64,000 nt of DNA from Clostridium sp. DL-VIII (GCF_000230835.1 NZ_CM001240.1:405001-469000); one strand, 5' to 3'. Numbered from the stretch's first letter, positions 1-10,706 are shown. Notes: generated by a model not told the origin, from the letters alone. Translations and numbers: made by a program.

Positions 1-2208
<2,208 letters not shown>

Positions 2209-2287
2209 AATATAAATCAAGTTGTAATATACATTGAAAATTATATGCAATTTTGAAAGAATAATTTGTTCTTTCTAAGAATATAAT

Positions 2288-2406
2288 ATCTCGTGATGAT
2301 GGCATAGAGGTAACACTCCTTCCCATTCCGAACAGGAAAGTTAAGGTCTATTACGCCGATGGTACTGCATGGGAGACTGTGTGGAAGAGTAGGAAATTGC
2401 GAGGTA
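2288..2406 (+). rRNA. rrf: 5S ribosomal RNA
   Basis: The gene lies about 80 bases after 23S and contains the conserved core TAGAGGTAACACTCCTTCCC, then GAACAGG and GATGGTACTGCATGGGAGAC. The ends pair (CTCGTGAT near 2290 with ATTGCGAG near 2397), giving a 5S of about 118 nt. The exact ends are estimated from this terminal helix. Confidence 0.95.
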
Positions 2407-2410
2407 AGAT

Positions 2411-2486
<76 letters not shown>

Positions 2487-2490
2487 TAAT

Positions 2491-2565
<75 letters not shown>

Positions 2566-2574
2566 AATTGTTTA

Positions 2575-2622
2575 AATAGCTTATATTTAACTCTATTAAG
2601 TTAAATATAAGCTATTTTTTGT
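2575..2622 (+). terminator. rRNA operon terminator
   Basis: A perfect 18-bp inverted repeat (2575-2592 with 2599-2616, six-base loop) is followed by a T-run. It starts ten bases after tRNA-Cys and closes the rRNA/tRNA transcript. Confidence 0.9.
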
Positions 2623-2805
2623 TACATAAATAAAGCAAATAATATATAACTAATGAGTTGTGAATAGAAAATTGAACTTACTTGATATTAAAATAATATT
2701 ATTGATTATGAGAGCAAGGGAGTTAGTATTTAAATTTTTATTGTTAAATTAAAAGGAAGTCCAATAATATATTAGAAGTCTTTTAAAATGACTTTTTAAA
2801 ATATA

Positions 2806-2834
2806 TTGAAAAAGTTTTTTTGAAGTGGTATACT
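2806..2834 (+). promoter_or_regulatory. Orphan sigma-A promoter
   Basis: TTGAAA (2806-2811), a 17-base spacer and TATACT (2829-2834) form a near-consensus vegetative promoter. No intact reading frame follows within 350 bases, so what it once served is unknown. Confidence 0.6.
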
Positions 2835-2855
2835 AAAGTTGTTGAAGGTTAAATT

Positions 2856-2867
2856 TTAGGCGCCTAA
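2856..2867. promoter_or_regulatory. Palindromic operator-like site
   Basis: TTAGGCGCCTAA is a perfect 12-base palindrome about 15 bases downstream of the predicted start point of the promoter at 2806-2834. It is strikingly GC-rich for this region. Short TTAGG-type palindromes over promoters suit a winged-helix repressor such as the MarR family, but the binding protein is not identified here. Confidence 0.45.
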
Positions 2868-3123
2868 CTAAAAAGTCCCAAACTAATAAAATAATATAAA
2901 CGAATATGAAGATAATGTATGATAAGAAGTTTTCAAACAAAATGTAATAAATTAAGAATCTAGTATATTAATAACTCGTATTCACTTTAGAAGCTAATTA
3001 ATATTAATTATGAAAACGATGGAAGTATAATAATATGTATTGATAATATGATCAATATAATCGTATTTCATAAAATTTATGAATATGATATTGATAAATT
3101 CATGTCATTTTTAAAATAATTGA

Positions 3124-3455
3124 ATTCTATTAGAAGAGTTAAAACAAAAAAATGATAGTATGCTAGGCTTTGTGATAACGTTTAATGAAAACGAATATCA
3201 TTTGTATGACGTTTATTTAAAAGTATGGATAATTACATTTCAACATGTAAATCATTAATGAAAAAGAGCATCTTTATACCACTCTACAAAATGTTAAAAG
3301 TATGCTCTAATTACAAGAGTATTATCATTAAATTGATTAAAGATAATCTCAATGTGTATTATAGCAAAAAAGTATTGGAAAAGTACAGTCATTTCGAAAA
3401 CAAAGTATATCAGAATATTGAAAATAAAGGCATAGAGATACACTATAATAATTGA
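3124..3455 (+). pseudogene. Possible decayed hypothetical gene
   Basis: An open stretch 3124-3258 (45 codons without a start, reading ...GFVITFNENEYHLYDVYLK...) runs into a second frame, 3225-3455, encoding a 76-residue Lys/Ile/Tyr-rich peptide beginning MDNYISTCK. The two could be one gene broken by a frameshift near 3225. There is no good ribosome binding site before 3225 and I recognise no family. It may equally be random AT-rich sequence. Confidence 0.25.
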
Positions 3456-3549
3456 AAAATATTTTAAAAGAATAATTTTGAGAAATATTATAAACATAAT
3501 GGAAATATGAATTGAAGACTAAATAAAGCAAAAGTAGGAGATGATTCTA

Positions 3550-4953
3550 ATGAAAATGAAAGTTGGTAATTCTATAATATATGTTTTTGGTGCACTTAGT
3601 GGTCTCTTGTTTGGTTATGATACTGGAGTTATTTCAGGTGCAATTCTTTTTATTCAAGATCAAATGCATCTTGACTCATGGCAGCAAGGATGGGTTGTTA
3701 GTTCTGTATTGTTAGGTGCTATTCTTGGCTCTGCAATTATAGGACCTATGTCGGACAAGTATGGACGTAAAAAATTAATCTTACTATCATCTATAATTTT
3801 TCTTTTAGGTGCGCTTGGTTCAGCGTTTTCACCAGAATTTTGGACACTAATCTTATCACGTATTGTTCTTGGTATTGCAGTTGGAGCTTCATCTGCGTTA
3901 ATTCCAACATATTTAGCAGAGTTATCACCAGCTGATAAGCGTGGATCAATGTCAAGCTTATTTCAATTAATGGTAATGACAGGAATATTATTAGCTTATG
4001 TTACAAATTATACTTTCTCTAACGTATATAGTGGATGGCGTTTGATGCTAGGTTTTGCTGCTATTCCAGCTGCGGTTCTATTTTTGGGCGCTATTATATT
4101 GCCAGAAAGTCCACGATTCTTAGTTAAGGATAAACGATTTGATGAAGCTAAAAGCGTTTTAGCAAAAATGAATGGATACAATGAAAATGCTGTTAAGAAT
4201 GAACTTGCAGAGATTAAAAAACAAGCTGAAATTAAAAGTGGTGGAATTAAAGAATTATTCGGTGAATTTGTTCATCCAGCATTGGTGATTGGCTTTGGTT
4301 TAGCAATTTTTCAGCAGATTATGGGTTGTAATACGGTTCTTTACTATGCACCAACTATCTTTACTAATGTTGGCTTTGGTGTTGAAGCAGCCTTACTTGC
4401 ACATATAGGAATTGGTATATTTGATGTTATTGTTACTATTATAGCTGTTATGATTATGGATAAAGTTGACCGCAAAAAGATGCTGATTTATGGTGCTATT
4501 GGAATGGGACTTTCTTTAATGGTGATGAGTCTTTCAATGAAATTCTCAAATGGTTCCTTTACTGCATCAATTATTTGTGTTGTTGCATTAACTGTGTATA
4601 TAGCATTCTTTTCAGCTACTTGGGGTCCAGTAATGTGGGTTATGATAGGAGAGGTTTTCCCTTTAAACATTCGTGGCTTAGGAAATTCATTTAGTAGTGT
4701 TGTTAATTGGACTGCAAACATGATGGTATCGTTGACATTTCCATCATTATTAAATTACTTCGGGACTGGAAGTTTATTTATAGGTTACGGTATTGTTTGT
4801 TTTATTTCAATATGGTTTGTTTCTTCAAAGGTGTTTGAAACACGTAATCGTTCTCTTGAGGAAATTGAAGCTACCCTCCGCGCACGCTCTGGAAAAGAGA
4901 AACAACAAGCTACATACAATGTATTAAATGTCACTAATAAAATTGAGGGATAA
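3550..4953 (+). CDS. Sugar porter family MFS transporter
   Basis: A 467-residue membrane protein of the major facilitator superfamily, sugar/H+ symporter family (XylE/AraE/GalP-like). Visible family marks are GLLFGYDTGVISG in helix 1 (about 18-30), DKYGRKK after helix 2 (69-75), PESPRF before the central loop (185-190), QQIMGCN plus YYAP in helix 7 (255-268), and a cytoplasmic C-terminus with FETRNRSLEEIE. About 12 membrane segments are apparent. The start at 3550 is chosen because AGGAG at 3536-3540 is nine bases upstream; the ATG at 3541 would abut it. All 12 arginines use CGN codons, whereas nearby genes use AGA/AGG, suggesting recent acquisition. The substrate is probably a pentose or hexose and cannot be fixed from sequence. 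It stands alone, without sugar-metabolism neighbours. Confidence 0.93.
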   Translation: MKMKVGNSIIYVFGALSGLLFGYDTGVISGAILFIQDQMHLDSWQQGWVVSSVLLGAILGSAIIGPMSDKYGRKKLILLSSIIFLLGALGSAFSPEFWTLILSRIVLGIAVGASSALIPTYLAELSPADKRGSMSSLFQLMVMTGILLAYVTNYTFSNVYSGWRLMLGFAAIPAAVLFLGAIILPESPRFLVKDKRFDEAKSVLAKMNGYNENAVKNELAEIKKQAEIKSGGIKELFGEFVHPALVIGFGLAIFQQIMGCNTVLYYAPTIFTNVGFGVEAALLAHIGIGIFDVIVTIIAVMIMDKVDRKKMLIYGAIGMGLSLMVMSLSMKFSNGSFTASIICVVALTVYIAFFSATWGPVMWVMIGEVFPLNIRGLGNSFSSVVNWTANMMVSLTFPSLLNYFGTGSLFIGYGIVCFISIWFVSSKVFETRNRSLEEIEATLRARSGKEKQQATYNVLNVTNKIEG

Positions 4954-4997
4954 ATATTTGAAAATTTATTTAGTTAGTTTATAGAAAGATATATAAC

Positions 4998-5030
4998 AAA
5001 AAAGACATGTTATCTAAACATGTCTTTTTT
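4998..5030. terminator. Bidirectional terminator
   Basis: A perfect 14-bp inverted repeat (4998-5011 with 5017-5030) with a five-base loop, an A-run on the left and a T-run on the right. It serves the convergent transporter and CorA genes and overlaps the last codons of the CorA gene. Confidence 0.85.
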
Positions 5031-5957
5031 GTATAATATGAAAGCGACAAGTGCGCATATTCCTAAGGTTAGACCCATAACTATTGAAAATGCATGTGGA
5101 TCATTTTCAGATAAAGGTAATGGGATATTCATACCAAAAACTCCACCGATTATAGTTGGTATTGCCATAAGTATTGTGACGGAAGCTAAAACTTTCATTA
5201 CAATATTTAAATTATTAGATATTACAGAAGCAAAGAAATCCATTGTACTAGCTAATATATTACTATAAATTTCAGTCATTTCTATAGCTTGTTTATTTTC
5301 AATAATGACGTCTTCTAATACGTCTTTATCTTCTTCATATTTTTGCACTAAATCAAGCTTTAACATTTTCTCTAATGTTATTTCATTAGCTTTTAATGAT
5401 GTAGAAAAATAAACAAGAGATTTTTCCAAAGAATGTAGCTGTATCAGTTCTCTATTTTTCATAGATTTATGGAGTCTTTTTTCTATCATTAAGCTCTTCT
5501 TATCAATTTGGCGCAAATATAATAAGTAATAAGTGGAAACTCTATTTAGAATTTGTAATGTAAATCTTGATTTCTTAAAAGTATAAAATGATTTTATTTT
5601 ATTATTAGCAAAATCAGTTAATACTTTACTGTTTTTTAAGCAAACAGTTATCAACTGTCTATCAGTATGTATTATAGCCAATGGATATGTATCATATGTC
5701 AATGAGTTATCTTCCATCTCGGTGAAAGGAATATCCACTATTATTAATAGTGAATCATCTTCAACATCAATACGTGAGGTCTCTTCATCATCTAGAGCTG
5801 CTTTTAAAAATTCAAGAGTAACTCCTGTTTTTTTTGATACTAGTATCAACTCATCGTCAGATGGAGCGATTATGTTTATCCAAGATCCATTTTCGATTGT
5901 ATCTATTAATTTTAGAGTAGAATTGGATTCACTTTCACTTTTATAAATTTGAATCAA
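5010..5957 (-). CDS. corA: CorA-family divalent cation transporter
   Basis: A 315-residue CorA-type Mg2+/Co2+ channel subunit, expected to form a membrane pentamer. The large acidic and helical cytoplasmic N-domain is followed by two C-terminal membrane helices. The signature GMN tripeptide sits at about residues 275-277 at the end of the first helix (context GGVFGMNIPLPL), and the short tail is basic (KKDMFR). The start is TTG at 5957, with AGGAGGTG about eight bases upstream on the minus strand. It is transcribed away from the csfB-tmk cluster and ends in a shared terminator. The exact cation is not determined by sequence. The channel family assignment is firm. Confidence 0.92.
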   Translation of the reverse strand: MIQIYKSESESNSTLKLIDTIENGSWINIIAPSDDELILVSKKTGVTLEFLKAALDDEETSRIDVEDDSLLIIVDIPFTEMEDNSLTYDTYPLAIIHTDRQLITVCLKNSKVLTDFANNKIKSFYTFKKSRFTLQILNRVSTYYLLYLRQIDKKSLMIEKRLHKSMKNRELIQLHSLEKSLVYFSTSLKANEITLEKMLKLDLVQKYEEDKDVLEDVIIENKQAIEMTEIYSNILASTMDFFASVISNNLNIVMKVLASVTILMAIPTIIGGVFGMNIPLPLSENDPHAFSIVMGLTLGICALVAFILYKKDMFR

Positions 5958-6180
5958 TTATAACACCTCCTGGGCAGTTCAATTAATATTATACTATTAT
6001 AAAAAACTTTGTAAACAGATAAGAATTTCTATTGGATTTTTAAGCAGACTTTTATTATTGATAATCTTAATATTTATAAAAATATAGTTATAATTAGCTT
6101 TTTGAGCTGTAAGCTTGTATTAAATCTACCTTATAAGGGAATAATTGTAAAAGAATTATAACTTTAAGGGGGAAGAATAA

Positions 6181-6384
6181 ATGAAGGATATAAATAAATC
6201 ATGTTTTATGTGCGGGAAAAGTGATTGTGATGGTATAATAATAAATGGAGAAAAGATTTGCAAAGCATGTGAAGAAAAAATTGTAAGGACAACCATAACA
6301 GATTCTAATTATGATGTCTACAAGGATGAACTCAAGTTAATTCTATTTAATGAACATGTTAAGGTACAATTGAAAAAGGAATAG
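6181..6384 (+). CDS. csfB: Anti-sigma factor Gin (CsfB-like)
   Basis: A 67-residue zinc-binding protein with cysteines at 8, 11, 16, 27 and 30 (C-x2-C ... C-x2-C). In Bacillus, Gin/CsfB is made under sigma-F and inhibits sigma-G (and sigma-E) to keep sporulation compartment programmes in order. The match rests on size, the cysteine pattern (CFMCGKSDCDG...CKACEEK) and position: csfB precedes tmk-darA-holB-ricT in Bacillus as it does here. The ribosome binding site AAGGGGGA lies eight bases upstream. It implies a spore former. Confidence 0.85.
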   Translation: MKDINKSCFMCGKSDCDGIIINGEKICKACEEKIVRTTITDSNYDVYKDELKLILFNEHVKVQLKKE

Positions 6385-6464
6385 GTTAGAATGCTTGTCT
6401 ATTACTTTTATATGTGCCTAAAGAGTGAAGCTTTTATATAAACAGTCTTTAAGGTAGGGATTTA

Positions 6465-7109
6465 ATGATGAAAAACGGTTTATTTATAGTTTTTGAGGGT
6501 GGAGAGGGTACCGGAAAAACAACAGCAATTGATGAAATATATAACTGGATTATTAGTAATAATCTTAAGTGTATAAAAACTAGAGAACCCGGCGGAATTA
6601 AAATATCAGAGCAAATAAGACAAGTTATTTTAAGTAAAGAAAACAATCTAATGGATGGTAGAACAGAAGCGCTACTTTATGCTGCAGCAAGAAGACAGCA
6701 TCTTGTAGAAAAAGTAATACCAGCATTAGATGAAGGAATAATAGTTCTTTGTGATAGATTTATAGATTCTTCATTAGCATATCAAGGGTATGCAAGGAAT
6801 CTAGGTATTGATGAAGTTATGAGTATAAATAAATTTGCAATTGGAAAATATATGCCTGATATATCAATATTGTTTGATCTTGATCCTAAAATTGGATTAG
6901 ATAGGATTAATAGTAATGATTCTAGAGAAATTAACAGATTAGATCTGGAAAAATTAGATTTTCATGAAAAAGTCAGAGAAGGGTATAATATTATCTACGA
7001 AAATAATAAGGAAAGAATTATAAAGATAGATGCAAGTGTGTCAAAAGAAAATGTAGTGAAACAAATTAAGGATATCTTAAGGCTTAAAATATGGACAAAT
7101 ATAAACTAA
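6465..7109 (+). CDS. tmk: Thymidylate kinase
   Basis: A 214-residue dTMP kinase making dTDP from dTMP and ATP for DNA synthesis. The P-loop is [10 protein letters not shown] (11-20). The DR motif with substrate contacts is [13 protein letters not shown], followed by the LFDLDP segment and a lid region. Length is typical. Two ATGs lie at 6465 and 6468 after the weak site AGGTAGGG, and either may be used. It lies between the Gin gene and darA, as in Bacillus. Confidence 0.96.
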   Translation: MMKNGLFIVFEGGEGTGKTTAIDEIYNWIISNNLKCIKTREPGGIKISEQIRQVILSKENNLMDGRTEALLYAAARRQHLVEKVIPALDEGIIVLCDRFIDSSLAYQGYARNLGIDEVMSINKFAIGKYMPDISILFDLDPKIGLDRINSNDSREINRLDLEKLDFHEKVREGYNIIYENNKERIIKIDASVSKENVVKQIKDILRLKIWTNIN

Positions 7110-7181
7110 ATAATAAAATACCTTTGATTTGTGGTAAAATAATAGTTAGTGAGTTAGTATTATTTGAAGGTGGTAATTATA

Positions 7182-7514
7182 ATGAAACTGATAATTGCAA
7201 TTGTTCAGGATGAAGATTCAAGAAATGTTATAGAGGCATTAACAGAAGAAAACTATAGGGTTACTAAATTAGCAACTACGGGTGGCTTTTTAAAGTCTGG
7301 TAATACTACACTAATGGTAGGAATTGAAGAAGAAAGAGTTCAGGCTGTCATTGCTGTGATTAAAAAAATATGTAAAGAAAGAAAAGAAACGTTAGTTACG
7401 CAAACTACTCTAGGAGGAAGTGAAGGCGGATATATGCAGCAGTATCCTGTACAAATTAATGTTGGAGGAGCAACTGTATTTGTAATTGATGTCGATCAAT
7501 TCGTAAAAATATGA
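7182..7514 (+). CDS. darA: Cyclic-di-AMP receptor DarA (PII-like, PstA)
   Basis: A 110-residue PII-like trimeric c-di-AMP binding protein. The N-terminal MKLIIAIVQDEDS and the segment YRVTKLATTGGFLKSGNTTLMVG are hallmark sequences; the GGF and GNTT loops contact the nucleotide in known homologues. The longer frame starts at a TTG (7164) that overlaps the ribosome binding site GAAGGTGG, so ATG 7182 is preferred and matches the family start. The c-di-AMP synthase disA lies 12 kb downstream. What DarA signals to is unknown in general. Confidence 0.93.
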   Translation: MKLIIAIVQDEDSRNVIEALTEENYRVTKLATTGGFLKSGNTTLMVGIEEERVQAVIAVIKKICKERKETLVTQTTLGGSEGGYMQQYPVQINVGGATVFVIDVDQFVKI

Positions 7515-7533
7515 TTTCAAGGAGAGGTAAGCA

Positions 7534-8466
7534 TTGAGAAAAATAATTGGCCATAAGGAAATTATTGATAGTATAAATAATAGAAAATTAAATGACTCAT
7601 TTTCTCATGCAAATTTAATAGTTGGAAATGACGGAATCGGGAAAAGTATAATAGCTAGATACCTTTCGAATGAGATTATAAGACCCAAAAATGATGTAGA
7701 AAGTGTTGATATTGTAAAATATGTACCTTCATCTATTTCGTTTGGAGTTGATGACGTAAGAAAAATAATAGATGAAGTCAATAAAAAGCCATACGAAGGA
7801 GATAAGAAGGTATTAATATTATATAGATGCGATAAACTAACAGTTCAAGCACAAAATGCATTGCTTAAGACAATCGAGGAACCTCCAAAGGGAGTATATT
7901 TAATATTGCTTAGCGATTCGTTAGAAATAATATTAGATACGATTAAATCTCGTTGTCAAATATATAAATTAACTCCATTGAATAAAGAAGAAATTTCAAT
8001 GTACATGGAAGATAAGTATATAGATATACCTTCAGAAGATAAAAAATCTGCAATGGCATATAGTGCAGGAGTGCCAGGAAATATAGATAAATTTATAAGT
8101 GATCAAAACTTAAAAAAATTAAGAAATACATGCATAGAATTATTTGAGGATATTTTAAAAAGGGAACAAAGCTTTGTATTAAAATATGAGGAATTACTAA
8201 AAGATTCAAAAGATGACAGATTTGAACTACTAAATATACTTCTGTCATATATAAGAGATATTATGCTTTTTAAAGAACTTAATGGTAGTGAACTTATTGT
8301 TAATTTTGATAAAATCCATAAAATGAAAGATATAGCAAGAGGAATGTCTTATAAAAAATTAAATAGTATGTTAGAATACATAACAGAAGCTAGAAGAAAT
8401 TTTAATAGTAATACAAACTATTCAATGACCATAAGTGTTCTTCTTATGGGATTTGCGGAGGTATAA
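7534..8466 (+). CDS. holB: DNA polymerase III delta' subunit
   Basis: A 310-residue clamp-loader subunit delta'. The N-terminal AAA+ domain has a Walker A-like GNDGIGKS (31-38), a Walker B-like YRCDKLT, and the classical QNALLKTIEEPP stretch with the following SRCQ arginine-finger region. The C-terminal part is helical. It works with the tau/gamma and delta subunits to load the sliding clamp. The start is TTG at 7534 with AAGGAGAGG nine bases upstream. It is four bases from ricT, so the two are co-transcribed. Confidence 0.94.
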   Translation: MRKIIGHKEIIDSINNRKLNDSFSHANLIVGNDGIGKSIIARYLSNEIIRPKNDVESVDIVKYVPSSISFGVDDVRKIIDEVNKKPYEGDKKVLILYRCDKLTVQAQNALLKTIEEPPKGVYLILLSDSLEIILDTIKSRCQIYKLTPLNKEEISMYMEDKYIDIPSEDKKSAMAYSAGVPGNIDKFISDQNLKKLRNTCIELFEDILKREQSFVLKYEELLKDSKDDRFELLNILLSYIRDIMLFKELNGSELIVNFDKIHKMKDIARGMSYKKLNSMLEYITEARRNFNSNTNYSMTISVLLMGFAEV

Positions 8467-8469
8467 TTA

Positions 8470-9375
8470 ATGATAAATGTTATAGGAGTAAGATTTAAGA
8501 AAGCAGGAAAAATATATTATTTTAGTCCATCAGAATTACCTATAAAAAAAGGTGATTATGCAATAGTAGAAACAGCTAGAGGAGTAGAGTTTGGTGAATG
8601 TGTTATAGGAACCAAAGAGATAAAAGAAGAAGATATAGTATCACCATTAAAGAATGTTATTAGAATAGCGGACGAAAATGATATTAATAAGCATAAAGAA
8701 AATAAGGCTAAAGAAAAAGAAGCATTGGATATATGCTTAGTTAAAATTCAAGAACATAAATTAGATATGAAATTAATTGATGTAGAATATACATTTGATA
8801 ATCATAAAGTTATATTTTATTTCACAGCAGACGGCAGAGTTGATTTTAGAGAACTAGTCAAGGATCTAGCGACTATATTTAAGACTAGAATAGAACTAAG
8901 ACAAATAGGGGTAAGGGATGAAGCTAAGATGGTTGGAGGTCTTGGACCATGTGGAAGATCAATGTGCTGCTCTACATTTTTAGGAGATTTTGCTTCAGTA
9001 TCTATAAAGATGGCAAAGGAACAAAACCTTTCATTAAATCCAACTAAGATATCAGGTATATGTGGAAGATTAATGTGCTGCCTAAATTATGAGCAAACGA
9101 CATATGAGGGAATAAGAAAGAGATTGCCTAAAGTTGGAGCTATTGTCAAAACTGAATTCGGAAACGGAGAAGTTGTAAGTAATTCAATAGTTAAGGAAAT
9201 TGTTAAGGTACGTATTAGAAAAGGTGATGAGGATGTTGTCGAGGAGTTTAAAATAACAGATGTAGAACTTGTGTCTGGAAAATATGAAGATACAATTGAT
9301 GAAAATAACATAAAGTTAATAGTGGAATCAGAAGAAGATAAGACATTAATAAAGAATCTTATTAACGAGAAATAG
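8470..9375 (+). CDS. ricT: RicT / PSP1-domain protein (YaaT)
   Basis: A 301-residue PSP1-domain protein matching Bacillus YaaT/RicT. Six cysteines sit in two conserved blocks, GPCGRSMCC (C161, C166, C167) and ICGRLMCC (C198, C203, C204). In Bacillus, RicT with RicA and RicF forms an Fe-S carrying complex that directs RNase Y cleavage of polycistronic mRNAs and supports sporulation and biofilm formation. Neither ricA nor ricF is in this window. GGAGG is suitably spaced before ATG 8470. Confidence 0.92.
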   Translation: MINVIGVRFKKAGKIYYFSPSELPIKKGDYAIVETARGVEFGECVIGTKEIKEEDIVSPLKNVIRIADENDINKHKENKAKEKEALDICLVKIQEHKLDMKLIDVEYTFDNHKVIFYFTADGRVDFRELVKDLATIFKTRIELRQIGVRDEAKMVGGLGPCGRSMCCSTFLGDFASVSIKMAKEQNLSLNPTKISGICGRLMCCLNYEQTTYEGIRKRLPKVGAIVKTEFGNGEVVSNSIVKEIVKVRIRKGDEDVVEEFKITDVELVSGKYEDTIDENNIKLIVESEEDKTLIKNLINEK

Positions 9376-9386
9376 GGGGAGTTTCT

Positions 9387-9590
9387 ATGAAATCTGTTAT
9401 TACGATTTGTAATATGGAATCGCACCAAGATGCTAATATAATTCAGGAAACCATTGTTAATAATTCAGGAGTAATCGCTATAGAGATATCACTAGGAAAA
9501 AAAGAAATAACAGTAATATATAATGAAACTTTTTTAAATATTGAGAAAATTGTAAATTCAATAGAGGATTTGGGATATATAGTAATCTAA
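9387..9590 (+). CDS. HMA-like small protein lacking the CxxC motif
   Basis: A 67-residue protein whose pattern fits the beta-alpha-beta-beta-alpha-beta ferredoxin-like fold of heavy-metal-associated domains: a strand (VITICNM), helix, strand (IAIEISLGKKEITVIYN), helix and the typical ending IVNSIEDLGYIVI. The metal-binding M-x-C-x-x-C loop is absent; only one cysteine (C8, context CNMESHQD) remains, so a normal copper-chaperone role is doubtful. GGGGAG lies eight bases before the ATG. It starts 11 bases after ricT, so it is probably in the same transcript. Confidence 0.7.
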   Translation: MKSVITICNMESHQDANIIQETIVNNSGVIAIEISLGKKEITVIYNETFLNIEKIVNSIEDLGYIVI

Positions 9591-9642
9591 GTTTAAATCA
9601 TCAAGCAGAATTAAAAATACGCTTGTCTAAGGCACAAAAGAC

Positions 9643-9671
9643 TTTAAAAACATTAGAATACATGTTAAAAT
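9643..9671 (+). promoter_or_regulatory. Likely ferredoxin gene promoter
   Basis: TTTAAA (9643-9648), a 17-base spacer and TAAAAT (9666-9671) lie about 40 bases before the ferredoxin start codon. The -35 box is imperfect; position supports the call. Confidence 0.4.
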
Positions 9672-9712
9672 GTAAGAGGTTAATTACCGCAATTTATTAG
9701 GAGGTGTTCTAG

Positions 9713-9883
9713 ATGGCATTTGTAATTAATGATTCATGCGTTAGTTGTGGAGCATGTGCTGGAGAATGTCCAGTTAGCGCTATAACTCAAGGGGATTCTC
9801 AATACGTTATCGATGCAGATACTTGCATTGATTGTGGAAACTGTGCGAATGTTTGCCCAGTAGGAGCTCCAAACCAAGAATAA
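9713..9883 (+). CDS. fdx: 2[4Fe-4S] clostridial ferredoxin
   Basis: A 56-residue ferredoxin with two cluster motifs, [12 protein letters not shown] and [12 protein letters not shown] (each C-x2-C-x2-C-x3-C-P), in the duplicated arrangement of clostridial ferredoxins. It is the low-potential electron carrier between pyruvate:ferredoxin oxidoreductase, hydrogenase and other enzymes. AGGAGGTG lies about eight bases upstream. It has its own likely promoter and terminator, so it is probably a short, highly expressed single-gene transcript. From memory the sequence is close to the C. butyricum ferredoxin, with a few substitutions. Confidence 0.97.
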   Translation: MAFVINDSCVSCGACAGECPVSAITQGDSQYVIDADTCIDCGNCANVCPVGAPNQE

Positions 9884-9890
9884 TAGAAGA

Positions 9891-9917
9891 AAGGTCGTCT
9901 TTAGACGATCTTTTTTT
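9891..9917 (+). terminator. Ferredoxin gene terminator
   Basis: AAGGTCGTCT pairs with AGACGATCTT (10 bp, one G-U), with a two-base loop and a run of seven or more T, seven bases after the ferredoxin stop. Confidence 0.88.
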
Positions 9918-10061
9918 CATATATTAAAAATTGTAGAACTTTTAATAGGTAAAAGGCATATTTTTTGGGTTAACTTCAAGTGAATTATTTTATAAAGTGT
10001 AAAGAGGAAGCTAAGAAGTTAGGTTTAAAGAGATGAGCAGAGATATTTCTATGAGTTTTAG

Positions 10062-10706
10062 CTAGCTGCTAGGTGGTGTTAGCAATATACATTGTGACCC
10101 ACAATTTAAGTCTAATGTTGAAATATCTAATATATTTGATTTGATTTTTTTTATATGCTTCATGGATATAATAAAATTTTTAGGGTCATCTAGATATAAA
10201 GATGTTTTATTAGTCTTATATTGCATAGGAATTATGTATTTAGGTGAAATTAATTTACAGAGTTTTGCGGCTTCAAATCCGTTTAATGTAAAGTGACCAC
10301 CAATTGGAATAAGTAAAATATCAATATTTCTTAGTTTTTCTAAAGTTAATGAAGAAGGTATATGCCCTAAATGTCCTAAATGACATATAGAATATTTATC
10401 AGTTCTAAATGTATAAATAATATTCGAACCTCTTTTTAATCCATTACATTTATCATGAAATGAATTAAAGCCTTCTAATTTTATAAAATTCATATCAATA
10501 GCTCCAATTTCATTAATAACTTTGGTTAGGTTATTATAATTATTTAGTAATAAGCGATTAAAATGATTATGACTAAGGGTTATCAAGTCGCATTTCGGAA
10601 AATTGTTATCATATCCAAGATTATCATTAAATGGATCAATAAGAATCCGCTTACCAGTAGGTGTTTTTATAATAAAACATGAATGTCCATACCAGATTAT
10701 CTGCAT
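10062..10706 (-). CDS. Metallo-beta-lactamase-fold protein with altered active site
   Basis: A 214-residue protein of the MBL-fold, UlaG/UPF0173-like type: it begins MQIIWYGHSCFIIKT, has LIDPF at 22-26, and a later GHLGH segment. The canonical metal motif H-x-H-x-D-H is here H46-N-H48-F-N50-R51, so the aspartate and last histidine are replaced by Asn and Arg. This should weaken or abolish one metal site. The start has GGAGG seven bases upstream on the minus strand. It is divergent from ctsR. The substrate is unknown, and it may be non-catalytic. Confidence 0.75.
   Translation of the reverse strand: MQIIWYGHSCFIIKTPTGKRILIDPFNDNLGYDNNFPKCDLITLSHNHFNRLLLNNYNNLTKVINEIGAIDMNFIKLEGFNSFHDKCNGLKRGSNIIYTFRTDKYSICHLGHLGHIPSSLTLEKLRNIDILLIPIGGHFTLNGFEAAKLCKLISPKYIIPMQYKTNKTSLYLDDPKNFIISMKHIKKIKSNILDISTLDLNCGSQCILLTPPSS

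Larger units (their letters stand above)
2623..3540. other. Gene-poor, AT-rich remnant region
   Basis: About 900 bases without a convincing intact gene, between the rRNA operon terminator and the transporter gene. It contains a consensus sigma-A promoter followed by a 12-base palindrome (2806-2867) and short open frames near 3124-3455 that look like debris of one or more lost genes. No transposase fragment, tRNA remnant or attachment-site repeat was recognised. Confidence 0.6.

Noticed and set aside
2777..2800. AAGTC...GACTTTTT as a terminator
   Set aside because: A five-base stem with no gene upstream; too weak to call.
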